A stretch of 64,000 bases of DNA from Cellulomonas carbonis. GTDB lineage: Bacteria > Actinomycetota > Actinomycetes > Actinomycetales > Cellulomonadaceae. Positions 32,350 to 40,401 of this stretch are shown one piece after another. The stretch spans positions 496,001 to 560,000 of the forward strand of contig NZ_BMEB01000002.1 of assembly GCF_014636275.1 (NCBI RefSeq). Reading direction: 5' to 3'. The position numbers and the translations under genes were made by a program. The notes under the pieces were generated by a model. The model was not told the DNA's origin. It saw only the letters and a list, made by a program, of their open reading frames with translations, and did not search any database. Each line of letters opens with the position of its first letter. Positions within the stretch are counted from its first letter, which is position 1.

Positions 32350-34488
32350 ATGCCCCCACGCACGAGGTCCCTCGCCGTCCTGTCCACCACCTGCCTGGCC
32401 CTCGGCGGACTCGCCGCGGGCGCACCCGCGGCGCTCGGCGCGGACGGCGGCGAGGCGGAGCTCGTCGAGGCGGACTGGCACGTCCTCTCGTTCAGCGACG
32501 ACGGGACGGTCGCGGCGTTCCACGGTCCGGACCAGCAGCTCTACGCGCGTGACCTCACGACCGGCACGACGACGCTCGTGTCGGCGACGGCCGACGGGAC
32601 GCCGGCCGCGGGCTTCCACCGCAGCCGCGGCGCCGTCGTCTCGCGCAACGGGCGCTACGTCGTCTTCTCGACGCACGCCACGAACCTGGACCCCTCCGAC
32701 ACCGACGTGAACGAGGACGTCTACGTCAAGGACCTCGCCACGGGGTCCCTGACGCTCGCCTCGACGAGCTCGACCGGCGAGAAGGGCAACCTGCCGAGCT
32801 ACGCCCCGTCGCGCGTGTCGGACGACGGGCGCGTCCTCGTCTTCGCGTCGCGCGCCGGCAACTTCCCGCCCCTCGTGCCGCTGCCGCCCGGGTGCCCGCA
32901 GCCCGAGGACAACTTCTGCGTCGAGGTCGAGGTGTACGCCAAGGACCTCGGCACCGGGGAGCTCACGCTGCTGACGCTCGGCGACCGGGCCGACTTCGAG
33001 GACCCGGTCTCCTCGAGCGTCGTCGGTGACGTCTCGGCCGACGGGTCCGTCGTCGCGGTGAACGTCGGCGACCCGCTCACGCCGGACGACCAGGACGTGT
33101 GGAAGTTCCCCGACGTGTTCCTGGTCGACCTCGCGACGGGCCAGCGGACGCTCGCGTCGTCGCAGGACCCGACGGGCTTCTCGTCCTTCTTCTTCCCCTC
33201 GCTGTCCGCGGACGGCACGCGCGTCGCGTTCGCAGGGGACCTCGCCGGGGGTCCGTACCTCGAGGAGGTCTTCGTCCGGGACGCCGCGGACGCGCTCCCG
33301 GTCCGCGCGTCGTCGTCGGCCGAGGGCGTCGCCGCGAACGGCGTGGCGATCAGCCCGCGCCTCGCGGGTGACGGCCTGTCGGTCGCGTTCACGTCGCGCG
33401 CGTCGAACCTGCACCCGGACGACACCGACACGGCCGACGACGTCGTCGTCAAGGACCTGACCACGGGCGAGGTCCACCTGGCCACCCTCGGTGACGCGAA
33501 GCCCGCGGGGGCGTTCGGCGGGTCGAGCCCCCTGCTCGCGCTCGGAGCGGTCGGGGGCGTGCTGTTCAGCGCGCCGCTCGCGCTCTACGACCCCACGGTG
33601 ACCGACCCCTACGCGTTCGGGGTGTTCCGCCGGACCTTCGCGCCGTCGGGTCCGGTCGACGCGGACGGCGACGGCGTCGTCGACGCGCTCCAGCCCGCCG
33701 GGACCGCGGCGGGTGCGTTCGTGGACGCGTCCACGGTGCCCGCGACGTCGGGGGCGGTCGTCGACGCGGGTGGGCTCGCGGTCACGGTCGCCGATGCGGA
33801 GGACCCCGCCGAGGGCGTCCTCGTCACGGTCGGGCCGGCGGGTCCGGGGACCACGCGGGCGACGCTGTCGGTGTGCGGCCTCACGGTCCGCCTCGACGCA
33901 GGCAGCAGCGCGGTGCTCACGTGCGGGAGCCTCGTCGTCCGGACGCTCACCGGGACCGTCCGGGTCGAGACCGACGGCGGTGCCGTCGTGGTCACCGTCC
34001 CCACCGGCACCTCGGCGCGCGTCGTCGACACCGCGGCGGGCGCCGACGTGACCGAGGTGTCGGGTACGGGCGTGACCGTCACGGTCGGTGGCTCGACGAC
34101 GGCGCTCCCGGCGGGGTCGGGCGGCTCGTTCGTCGCGTGGACCGTCTCCGGCCCGGGCGCACCCGTCGACCCGCAGCCCGTCCTCAACCGCGTCAAGGCG
34201 GGCCGCGCGGTGCCGCTGAAGTGGCACGTCGCCGACGCGTCCGGCGCTCCGGTCACGACGTTGACGAGCGCCCCGGTCAGCGTGCGCAACCTCGCGTGCG
34301 GGCTCGCCACGACCACTGACGACGTCGAGCAGACGGTCGCGGGCGGCAGCGGCCTGCAGAACCTCGGGGGCGGGTACTACCAGCTCAACTGGAAGACCAG
34401 CCCGGCCTGGGCCGGGTCCTGCAAGACCATGACGCTCGACCTGGGTGGCGGGGCCGTCCTCCAGGCGGACTTCCAGCTCTCCCGGTGA
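32350..34488 (+). CDS. Secreted TolB-like beta-propeller protein with PxKF-type C-terminal domain
   Basis: The protein has 712 residues. The signal peptide ends near GAPAALGAD. Residues about 40-430 carry repeated WD/TolB-type blades (YVKDLATGSLTLASTSSTGE, VSADGSVVAVNVG, VKDLTTGEVHLATLGDA), each with S-x-D-G and L-D/T-x-G motifs, as in surface propeller proteins. A middle all-beta region (about 440-620) resembles Ig-like/cysteine-bearing segments. The C-terminus (VLNRVKAGRAVPLKWHVADA onwards to GGGAVLQADFQL) is the PxKF/PxKW motif found at the end of actinobacterial cell-surface proteins. The function is unknown, probably binding. ATG 32350 follows AGGAGA at ideal spacing and the Crp-like site at 32252. 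It ends at the bidirectional hairpin shared with the rhodanese gene. Confidence 0.78.
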   Translation: MPPRTRSLAVLSTTCLALGGLAAGAPAALGADGGEAELVEADWHVLSFSDDGTVAAFHGPDQQLYARDLTTGTTTLVSATADGTPAAGFHRSRGAVVSRNGRYVVFSTHATNLDPSDTDVNEDVYVKDLATGSLTLASTSSTGEKGNLPSYAPSRVSDDGRVLVFASRAGNFPPLVPLPPGCPQPEDNFCVEVEVYAKDLGTGELTLLTLGDRADFEDPVSSSVVGDVSADGSVVAVNVGDPLTPDDQDVWKFPDVFLVDLATGQRTLASSQDPTGFSSFFFPSLSADGTRVAFAGDLAGGPYLEEVFVRDAADALPVRASSSAEGVAANGVAISPRLAGDGLSVAFTSRASNLHPDDTDTADDVVVKDLTTGEVHLATLGDAKPAGAFGGSSPLLALGAVGGVLFSAPLALYDPTVTDPYAFGVFRRTFAPSGPVDADGDGVVDALQPAGTAAGAFVDASTVPATSGAVVDAGGLAVTVADAEDPAEGVLVTVGPAGPGTTRATLSVCGLTVRLDAGSSAVLTCGSLVVRTLTGTVRVETDGGAVVVTVPTGTSARVVDTAAGADVTEVSGTGVTVTVGGSTTALPAGSGGSFVAWTVSGPGAPVDPQPVLNRVKAGRAVPLKWHVADASGAPVTTLTSAPVSVRNLACGLATTTDDVEQTVAGGSGLQNLGGGYYQLNWKTSPAWAGSCKTMTLDLGGGAVLQADFQLSR

Positions 34489-34510
34489 CGGAGCGCCCCG
34501 AGGCGCGGAC

Positions 34511-34537
34511 GTGGGGCCGGTCGTCGACCGGCCCCAC
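34511..34537. terminator. Bidirectional hairpin terminator
   Basis: GTGGGGCCGGTC and its complement form a 12-bp stem with a three-base loop. It lies between the converging propeller gene (plus) and rhodanese gene (minus). Confidence 0.75.
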
Positions 34538-34539
34538 GG

Positions 34540-34974
34540 TCACGGCGCCGTCAGGGGGCCGCCCGCCGCTTGCCAGGCGAGCACACCGCCGCTCAGCTCG
34601 TGCACGTCGGTGAACCCCGCCTCGGCCATCGCGGCCGTCGCGGTGGCCGACCGGCTCCCGGACCGGCAGTAGACGAGGTAGGTCTCCTCCGGGTCGAGGT
34701 CGGCGATCGCCGTGGTGAAGTCGGCCGTGGCGTCGACGTTCACGGCGCCGGCCAGGTGGCCCTCGCCGAACTCGGCGGGTGTCCGGACGTCGAGCACGGT
34801 GACGTCGTCGTCGGCGGCGAGGGCTGCCGCCTCCTCGACGTCGACGAGCGTGACGGCGTCGTCCGGCGCGGACGTTCCGCAGGCGCTGAGCACGAGGCCG
34901 GCCGCGAGGGCGGCGGCGAGCGGGCCGGCGACGCGGGCCGGGCGGAGACGGGTGGGGCGGGGACGGGTGCGCAT
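34540..34974 (-). CDS. Rhodanese-domain lipoprotein
   Basis: The protein has 144 residues. A basic start and hydrophobic stretch end in the lipobox LVLSAC (Cys32). A single rhodanese domain follows, with DVRTPAEFGEGHLAGAVNV (partly) and the active-site loop VYCRSGSRS (Cys103), which carries the persulfide. Lipidation places it outside the membrane. The ATG lies within the operator ATACCC-N4-GGGTAT (34973-34988), so the transcript is likely leaderless. Two further genes with the same operator, a CsoR/CstR-type repressor and a CoA-disulfide-reductase/rhodanese, suggest a persulfide-responsive role in sulfur transfer or detoxification. Confidence 0.88.
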   Translation of the reverse strand: MRTRPRPTRLRPARVAGPLAAALAAGLVLSACGTSAPDDAVTLVDVEEAAALAADDDVTVLDVRTPAEFGEGHLAGAVNVDATADFTTAIADLDPEETYLVYCRSGSRSATATAAMAEAGFTDVHELSGGVLAWQAAGGPLTAP

Positions 34975-34988
34975 ACCCCCGAGGGTAT
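34973..34988. promoter_or_regulatory. CsoR/CstR-type operator overlapping rhodanese start
   Basis: ATACCCCCGAGGGTAT: arms ATACCC and GGGTAT around a four-base centre. It overlaps the start codon of the rhodanese lipoprotein and a TATACC hexamer that could be its -10. The same arms and spacing recur at 53608-53623 and 56862-56877. Confidence 0.75.
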
Positions 34989-35139
34989 ATCGCGATGCGT
35001 CGGGTTCGCGTCACCGTGCGGGTCGCAGGATCTCCTGTGGTGTGGCGTCGGGCCCTCGCCACCGCGCCGTCAGCCGCGCGTCGTACGGCCGACACCCGCC
35101 CGACGCGCCGTCGTCGGACGGCGTGGTTAGCCTGCCGCT

Positions 35140-35655
35140 GTGACCACGACCGCGCCGACCACCGCCGAGACCGCGCTCACAACCGCCGCCGTCGAGCTGC
35201 CGGGCGTCCGACCCGCCGACCCGCCGAGCGAGCTGCTCCCGGGACGGCTGTGGCAGGGCGGGTGCCCGGTCGACTTCGGCTGGGTGCGCGAGGCGGGGAT
35301 CACCGCGGTAGTCGACATCGCCGACGCCGACGCGCACCCCCCGGCCGGAGCGACCGACGACCTGCTCTACCTCAAGGCGCCGCTGGTCGACGGCGAGGAC
35401 GTGCCCGACCCGGCGCTGACGCTGCGGCTCGCCCAGCTCGTGGCGGGGCTGATCGAGGACGGCCACCGCGTGCTCGTGCACTGCACGTTCGGTCGCAACC
35501 GCTCGGGCCTCATGACGTCGCTCGTCGTGCGCGAGGTGCTCGGCGTGAGCGGCGCCGAGGCGCTCGCGCACGTCCAGGAGCGTCGCGACGACACCGTGAA
35601 CAACGCCCGGTTCGCCGAGTGGCTGCGGTCGCTCCCGGCCCCCGACCGCGGCTGA
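35140..35655 (+). CDS. Protein-tyrosine/dual-specificity phosphatase-like protein
   Basis: The protein has 171 residues. The catalytic loop HCTFGRNRSG (Cys115, Arg121) is the HCx5R signature with the following Ser. The general acid is probably an Asp in the preceding acidic loop (VDGEDVPDP). The N-terminal 30 residues are low-complexity. It belongs to the small cytoplasmic cysteine phosphatases, but the substrate is unknown. GTG 35140 is chosen. It is divergent from the rhodanese lipoprotein gene, with about 165 bases between start codons, and convergent with the phosphotransferase gene. Confidence 0.85.
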   Translation: MTTTAPTTAETALTTAAVELPGVRPADPPSELLPGRLWQGGCPVDFGWVREAGITAVVDIADADAHPPAGATDDLLYLKAPLVDGEDVPDPALTLRLAQLVAGLIEDGHRVLVHCTFGRNRSGLMTSLVVREVLGVSGAEALAHVQERRDDTVNNARFAEWLRSLPAPDRG

Positions 35656-35695
35656 GGGCGCCTCGTCGGGTGGCGTCGCGCCGCGGCGGTCCGCC

Positions 35696-36613
35696 TCAGA
35701 GCGGCGTGCGCCAGGTCCGGACGGCGTCGGCGACCCAGTCGAGCGGTCGGCCCAGCCGTCGGTCGTCCCACAGCCGGAACGCGACGCCGCCGAGCTGCGC
35801 GATCCGGTCGAGCACCACGCGGCCGTCCCACGCCCGGACGTCCGTGCCGTACGCGCGGCAGAAGCCGAGGTAGGTCGCGGCGTCGATCTCGCCGGAGTCG
35901 GCGCGACGCGCCGGGCTCGACAGGTCGTACTCGAGCGGGGCCCGCGCCACGAAGTCGAGGTCGATGAGCACGGCGCGCGCGCCCGCATGCATGACGTTCA
36001 GCGGGGACACGTCGCCGTGCACGACGCCGACGCCGAGCGGCGAGTCGAGGCGCGCGAGCTCGTCGAGCAGCACGGTCCGCGCGTCGAGGAGGACCGCGGC
36101 GTCGTCGTCGGCCAGGCCCGCGACCTGCGTGACGACGCGGCGCAGCGGGTCCCACGCGGCGACGTCGGCGTCGGCGTGGTCGACGTGGAAGCGCCGCAGC
36201 AGCGCACCCGTCTCGAGCCAGTCGACCGGGCGCGTGGACGTGAGCCACGACGACACCGAGACGACGCCCCACGACGTGACGACCGGCGCGGCGAGCGGCA
36301 GGAGCGCGGTGTCGCTGCCTGCGAGCGCGGTCGCGATGCGTGCGACGTGCTCGCGGTCCGTGCCGGGCGGGTAGACCTTGACCGCCACGTCGCCGACGCG
36401 CAGGACGACGGTCGTGAGCGCGCTGACGACGGTGGCCTCGACGCCCGGCAGGGGAAGGGCGAGCCGTGCCTCGGCGAGTGCCTCGAGCGCCTCGGCCACG
36501 CCCCAGCCGGGGGCCGGCATGGGGTAGGCGTCGACGGCCGGCGGGGCCGCTCGGGCCGACGCGGCTGTCGGCTCGGCCGCTGGGAGGGCAGGGCCGGGGA
36601 GGGTGAGGGACAT
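35696..36613 (-). CDS. APH-family phosphotransferase
   Basis: The protein has 305 residues and the aminoglycoside phosphotransferase/choline-kinase fold. Its N-lobe strand is VVLRVGDVAVKVYPPGTDRE. The C-lobe catalytic loop VVHGDVSPLNVMH carries Asp and Asn as in Brenner's motif, and the metal-binding Asp is in AVLIDLDF. The true substrate may be a small molecule or a sugar; actinobacteria have many such unassigned kinases. The start is ATG 36613; the extra 60 upstream codons run through a region rich in Arg/Pro without a ribosome-binding site. It ends 40 bases from the phosphatase gene, convergent with it. Confidence 0.85.
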   Translation of the reverse strand: MSLTLPGPALPAAEPTAASARAAPPAVDAYPMPAPGWGVAEALEALAEARLALPLPGVEATVVSALTTVVLRVGDVAVKVYPPGTDREHVARIATALAGSDTALLPLAAPVVTSWGVVSVSSWLTSTRPVDWLETGALLRRFHVDHADADVAAWDPLRRVVTQVAGLADDDAAVLLDARTVLLDELARLDSPLGVGVVHGDVSPLNVMHAGARAVLIDLDFVARAPLEYDLSSPARRADSGEIDAATYLGFCRAYGTDVRAWDGRVVLDRIAQLGGVAFRLWDDRRLGRPLDWVADAVRTWRTPL

Positions 36614-36821
36614 CCGGGCTCCGGTGAGGACGTTCCACCGCGCGCGTCGTCGGCGCTGCGCCTCGACCGGGTTGGGGAGCAGGAGTGTAACCCCCGCTCG
36701 CGACGCTGAGCACTCACCCGTTCGGGGGACGCTCGGCCGGGACGGTGTGCGCTCGGTCACGCGCCCGCGATTGGGAGTCGAGGCCGGTCGCATGTATTCT
36801 CGTCTGCGGCCCTGTGGCCAC

Positions 36822-36894
36822 GCGCCCGTAGCTCAATGGATAGAGCATCTGACTACGGATCAGAAGGTTGGGGGTTCGAGTCCCTCCGGGCGCA
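36822..36894 (+). tRNA. tRNA-Arg (anticodon ACG)
   Basis: The acceptor stem GCGCCCG at 36822 pairs with CGGGCGC ending at 36893, with A as discriminator. The anticodon stem TCTGA/TCAGA encloses CTACGGA with ACG at 36855-36857. The T-arm is GGGGG-TTCGAGT-CCCTC. The 3' half is the left attachment site of the integrated element, repeated at 45722-45760. Confidence 0.97.
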
Positions 36895-36897
36895 CAG
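36859..36897 (+). repeat. attL: 39-bp direct repeat, tRNA copy
   Basis: The sequence begins ATCAGAAGG and ends GGGCGCACAG. It is identical to 45722-45760 and covers the anticodon-stem 3' side, variable loop, T-arm and acceptor 3' strand of tRNA-Arg plus three further bases. Confidence 0.95.
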
Positions 36898-36900
36898 CAC

Positions 36901-36942
36901 ACGAAGGCCCTGACCAGCGAAAACGCCGGGCAGGGCCTTCGT
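36901..36942. terminator. Hairpin terminator just inside the element
   Basis: ACGAAGGCCCTG at 36901-36912 pairs with CAGGGCCTTCGT at 36931-36942. It lies between the tRNA-Arg gene and the end of the minus-strand integrase gene, and would serve both. A comparable hairpin lies just outside attR. Confidence 0.75.
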
Positions 36943-36974
36943 CGTAGGCGGGTTACGGGGTCGAGGACCATCAC

Positions 36975-38147
36975 TTACCCATCGGATTGCCCTTGGTCGG
37001 CCGCGAACGCGCTCAAGGTCTCGCGGACGTCGGGGCCGCGGTGAGCCCGAGCGATGTAGTGCTTCTCGGTGACGGCCGAGCTCGAGTGGCCCAACTGCGC
37101 CGACGCCGTCAGGGCGTCGAACTGCCGCGACAACACCGTGGCGACGGTCTTGCGGAAGGTGTGGGACGTCACGGCCGACCACCGCGGGTCTCGCTGCTGG
37201 AACGCCCGCCACTGGCGGCTGACGTTGTGGGAGTCCCGGAGGGTGCCGGCTGAGGACGGGAAGACCACGTTGGCGCTGTTCGGCTGCTGGTTCACACTGC
37301 GGCGCAGGAGCATCTCCACCGCGAAGGGCGCCAAGATCAGGGTGCGCTGACCGGCGGCGGACTTGGGATGCTCCTGGATCGCGAGCCCAGCGCCCCGGTG
37401 CCAAGTCAGGGTGGCGCCGATGTGCACGGTCGGCTCGTCGTTCTTCAGGTCCACCTCGGTCCAGCGCAGCGCGAGGGCCTCGTTGATGCGGCAGCCCGTC
37501 GCCAGCATCAGGTCCACGAGGTCAGGGAGATCGGCGCGGACCGCCGCCGCGTCGGACGCGACTGCGCGACGTAGTCGGTGGACCTCGTCGACGGTGAGGG
37601 CGACCACCGGCTTCGTCTTGAGTGCGACACCTCGGGTCTGCTTTGCCAGATTGACCTGGAGCGCATCGTGCCGCACGGCCACACCCAGGATGCCGATCAG
37701 GACGGTCCGCAACATCTTCGCGGTCGCCGCGCCGCCTCCGGCCTTCTTCTCGCGGACCGCCTGCAGGTGCCGGTCGAGCAGGCCCACGGTCAGCTCTTGA
37801 AGGCGCACATTGCCCAGGGCGGCGCGCACGTGCTTGTCCACCAGGTGCCGGTATTTCTCCTGGGTGCTCGCGGCGAGGTCGGAGTCCTTCAGCTCCGCCA
37901 TCCAGAGGTCGGCGACGACCCCAACGCGCGTCGTGCCGGTCAGGTCCTCCAGGCTTGGACGCGCCCGGCTGCGCAGGCGATCCAGCAACTCCGCCTCGGC
38001 CTTCCCGCGGCTGGTCCCTGAAGCCTCGACCAGCCGAGTGCGGCCGTCGAAGTCCCGGAACCTTGCCCGAGCGCGATAGTGGCCGGGCCCCACCTGGGCG
38101 GTGTTGATCCTGCCCCATGCCCCGAGGGGTGTCGGCGGTCTAGGCAC
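36975..38147 (-). CDS. int: Tyrosine site-specific integrase
   Basis: The protein has 390 residues. An N-terminal arm-binding/AP2-like domain (GHYRARARFRDFDGRTRLVE) is followed by a SAM-like core-binding domain (about 70-175). The catalytic domain has Arg220 (GCRINEALALRW), a Lys-containing beta-hairpin, His329 and Arg332 (SHTFRKT), the HIS-like LGHSS and Tyr364 (EKHYIA). All residues needed for strand exchange are present. It integrates or excises the element at tRNA-Arg, whose 3' end is 80 bases away. I chose GTG 38147 (GGAGA ribosome-binding site nearby); it overlaps the XRE regulator gene by eight bases, so the two are cotranscribed. Confidence 0.93.
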   Translation of the reverse strand: MPRPPTPLGAWGRINTAQVGPGHYRARARFRDFDGRTRLVEASGTSRGKAEAELLDRLRSRARPSLEDLTGTTRVGVVADLWMAELKDSDLAASTQEKYRHLVDKHVRAALGNVRLQELTVGLLDRHLQAVREKKAGGGAATAKMLRTVLIGILGVAVRHDALQVNLAKQTRGVALKTKPVVALTVDEVHRLRRAVASDAAAVRADLPDLVDLMLATGCRINEALALRWTEVDLKNDEPTVHIGATLTWHRGAGLAIQEHPKSAAGQRTLILAPFAVEMLLRRSVNQQPNSANVVFPSSAGTLRDSHNVSRQWRAFQQRDPRWSAVTSHTFRKTVATVLSRQFDALTASAQLGHSSSAVTEKHYIARAHRGPDVRETLSAFAADQGQSDG

Positions 38148-38820
38148 GTGCAGGTCTCCAGTTCTCGCGGGGGTCCATCCTCGAACCTCTCGCCGGTGGG
38201 GCTGGATCGTCAGGTCGCTCCGCCCATGCGGCGTCGTCCTCCGGATCGAGCGCGCGAAGCTCCTCCTTGAGGAACTCCGTGCCCGGATCAAAGTCGGCAG
38301 GGTCGATGCGCCTGCCCTCCTCCGCCTCAAGGGTGGCGAGCAAGGCGGCGTCCTCCTCCTCGATCCTGCGGAGCTCGCCTTCCACCCAGCGGCGCCGAGC
38401 GTCAGCGCGCTCCTCCGGACCGAGAACGACATGAGGGCGCACGAACTCCCGGAAGGCGTCGATCCGGATGGACTGTCCGATGAGGGGGGCCCAGCCGCGG
38501 CCCCACTGCCAGACCCGGCTGGCCGGCTGCTCCGCCACCCCCGTGACCCGCGCCTCGATGAAGTCTCCCATCGTCCGTGGGAAGAGGAGGGTGTTCGGGT
38601 TCACGTTCAGCGCCACGGCCAGCGCCGCGAGGTCGTCAACATCAACCCGCCGTTCGCCGGCCTCGATCCGCCGAAGCCCCAACGGCGGTATGGGCCTGCC
38701 CAACTCCTCCAGCCTCCTGCTCAGGGCGGCGAACGTCATGCCGCTCAGCTCGCGGAAGAAGGCGACGTTCTCCCGGACGGTGTCGCCCGTGGGTCCCATG
38801 TGCATCTCGCGTCCGGCCAT
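38140..38820 (-). CDS. XRE-family HTH regulator
   Basis: The protein has 226 residues. The N-terminal helix-turn-helix is of the Cro/C1 type (NVAFFRELSGMTFAALSRRL, then LRRIEAGERRVDVDDLAALA, LNVNPNTLLFP). The C-terminal half is acidic and helical (EGELRRIEEEDAALLATLEA), suggesting multimerisation or ligand contact. It probably represses the divergent genes through repeats in the intergenic region. The ATG at 38820 is chosen; ATGs at 38805 and 38799 are possible. It is cotranscribed with the integrase. Confidence 0.82.
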   Translation of the reverse strand: MAGREMHMGPTGDTVRENVAFFRELSGMTFAALSRRLEELGRPIPPLGLRRIEAGERRVDVDDLAALAVALNVNPNTLLFPRTMGDFIEARVTGVAEQPASRVWQWGRGWAPLIGQSIRIDAFREFVRPHVVLGPEERADARRRWVEGELRRIEEEDAALLATLEAEEGRRIDPADFDPGTEFLKEELRALDPEDDAAWAERPDDPAPPARGSRMDPRENWRPARA

Positions 38821-38836
38821 AGCTCGAGACTGACAG

Positions 38837-38934
38837 ATCAAAGATGAAGGTGCAAGTTCGACTTGCGAAGGACTAGCGATCAAGGTTAGCGTGCGGTCGC
38901 CAAGTGATGGCGTACGACCAATCAAAGATGAAGG
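38837..38934. promoter_or_regulatory. Operator repeats between divergent element genes
   Basis: Two 14-bp direct repeats ATCAAAGATGAAGG lie at 38837-38850 and 38921-38934, one near each divergent start. An inverted repeat GCAAGT-TCG-ACTTGC lies between them at 38852-38866. These are candidate sites for the XRE regulator (or excisionase) and the promoters of both directions. Confidence 0.65.
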
Positions 38935-38946
38935 ATGATGAGTGGC

Positions 38947-39141
38947 ATGGCCATGAGCGCCCACCCTGGACGGCTGTTGACCCCGACCGACCTCGCCAGC
39001 CGCCTTGGCGTGCCCGTCCGCACGATCTACGCCTGGCGGAGCAAGGGCGAGGGGCCGACCGGCCTGCGCGTGGGGAAGCACCTGCGGTTCCGTGAGGGCG
39101 ACGTCGACACCTGGATCGAGTCGAAGCTGGCGGGGGCGTGA
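38947..39141 (+). CDS. Excisionase/MerR-type HTH DNA-binding protein
   Basis: The protein has about 64 residues and a single winged helix-turn-helix of the DNA-binding excisionase family. It reads LLTPTDLASRLGVPVRTIYA, then WRSKGEGPTGLRVGKHLRFR, then GDVDTWIES, which is the textbook pattern. Proteins of this kind act as recombination directionality factors or as transcription regulators in integrative elements. Start codons 38935, 38938, 38947 and 38953 are all in frame and the AAGGA at 38931 suits 38947 best. The stop overlaps the start of the Rep-like gene (GTGA). Confidence 0.85.
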   Translation: MAMSAHPGRLLTPTDLASRLGVPVRTIYAWRSKGEGPTGLRVGKHLRFREGDVDTWIESKLAGA

Positions 39142-40274
39142 CTGCCCCTGACCTCGCCCGACCCCTCACGGGTCGACGGACAGCGCATCGAGATGAGGTC
39201 GTTCCCGACGCCGCGCCTACTGACAGGTCACACGACCACCAGGATTTCCTCCTCCACGGCTCCTTCCCCGTCGTCGACCGGTTCGGTGTCGACACGCTCA
39301 CCGTCAGGGGCCCCATTGCGCCCGCCGCGCTGACCTCCATGCCCCGACAGCGCGTCCGGCGTGAGGTCGACCTGGCCACCGGTGAGGTGTTCGAGGTCCA
39401 GACCAGCGCGGAGTTCTGGCTGCCCGAGGGCTACCGGCTCCGGGCGGACACTCGGCGTGGTGGCCCTGAGGCGCGCGTGGAGTTCTCCGTCCCCCGCATG
39501 CTGCACGGTGACAACCGACTGCCCGCGTCCCCCGAGGACGTCGTCAGGGTGGTCCAGAAGGTGCACAGCGACCTGAGCAACCGCCTCACCTGGATGTGCC
39601 CTGCCGAGGACCTCGAGGTGGTCCGGGTCGACCTCGCCAGAGACTTCGAGGCGGTCGATGGTGCTGCCGCGCTGCTCCGCGACCTCTTCGATGAACGCGG
39701 CCTGCGGTCGGGGAACGTCGCGTACGGTGCGCCCTCCGGGGGTGTGCAGACGCTCGAGCGGCCGACGACCCGCTGGCGGGGACGCCTGTACGACCGTCAC
39801 GCCCACTACATGCACAAGGCCCGCGGGCAGGCGCGAGACGAGATGCTCGCGCTGGCGGCGGCGGACCGCGGAGTCGTGCGCTTCGAACTTGAGCTCAAGG
39901 GCGAAGAGGCGCGGCGTCGTGGGATCGACCGGGTGACCGACCTGCTGACCGCCCCGCTCCGGGCCGTCGCGGAGGAGTACTTCTACGGCCGCTGCCGCTT
40001 CGGCCGGGTCGTCGCTGGCCCGCGCCTCCAATTGCAGGCTGGACTCGATGCTCTCCTGGCCGCGAAGCTGAAGGGCAAGACCACCGCGATCATCGGTCAG
40101 CTCCTGCTCGACGCCTACGGGTTTGAGCCCACGGCTCACGCGAAGACGGCCGACGAGTACCGCGGACATGCGACGCGGGCAGGGCTGACGCCCGGCGACC
40201 TCCTCCGTGCTGACCGACGCGCGGTCCGACTCGACTTCGCCCGCGGCACCGTGGTCCCGGTGCCCTCGGGCTAG
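39138..40274 (+). CDS. Replication-initiator-like protein (phage/plasmid G2P-type)
   Basis: The protein has 378 residues. The middle has LEVVRVDLARDFEAVDGAAA and the block YDRHAHYMHKARGQARDEML, then RGVVRFELELKGEEARRR. This Tyr/Lys-rich order resembles the CRI/gene II replication proteins of filamentous phages and related plasmid Reps, which nick and join DNA for rolling-circle replication. The candidate nucleophile is a Tyr in the YDRHAHYMHK part. I judge this from the pattern, without alignment. GTG 39138 overlaps the HTH gene. Its presence suggests that the excised element may replicate, or that it derives from a plasmid or phage. Confidence 0.6.
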   Translation: MTAPDLARPLTGRRTAHRDEVVPDAAPTDRSHDHQDFLLHGSFPVVDRFGVDTLTVRGPIAPAALTSMPRQRVRREVDLATGEVFEVQTSAEFWLPEGYRLRADTRRGGPEARVEFSVPRMLHGDNRLPASPEDVVRVVQKVHSDLSNRLTWMCPAEDLEVVRVDLARDFEAVDGAAALLRDLFDERGLRSGNVAYGAPSGGVQTLERPTTRWRGRLYDRHAHYMHKARGQARDEMLALAAADRGVVRFELELKGEEARRRGIDRVTDLLTAPLRAVAEEYFYGRCRFGRVVAGPRLQLQAGLDALLAAKLKGKTTAIIGQLLLDAYGFEPTAHAKTADEYRGHATRAGLTPGDLLRADRRAVRLDFARGTVVPVPSG

Positions 40275-40401
40275 TTCGTGCGGTTTCCGCAGGGTCCTAC
40301 GCGCGTGCGCGCGCGTAACCGGTCCGTGCGCAGGGTCCCAGGTCACAGGGCCTGACCCGGGTAGCGTGCACCGGGGTTGACCAACGACGTAGGGGGCCTT
40401 C

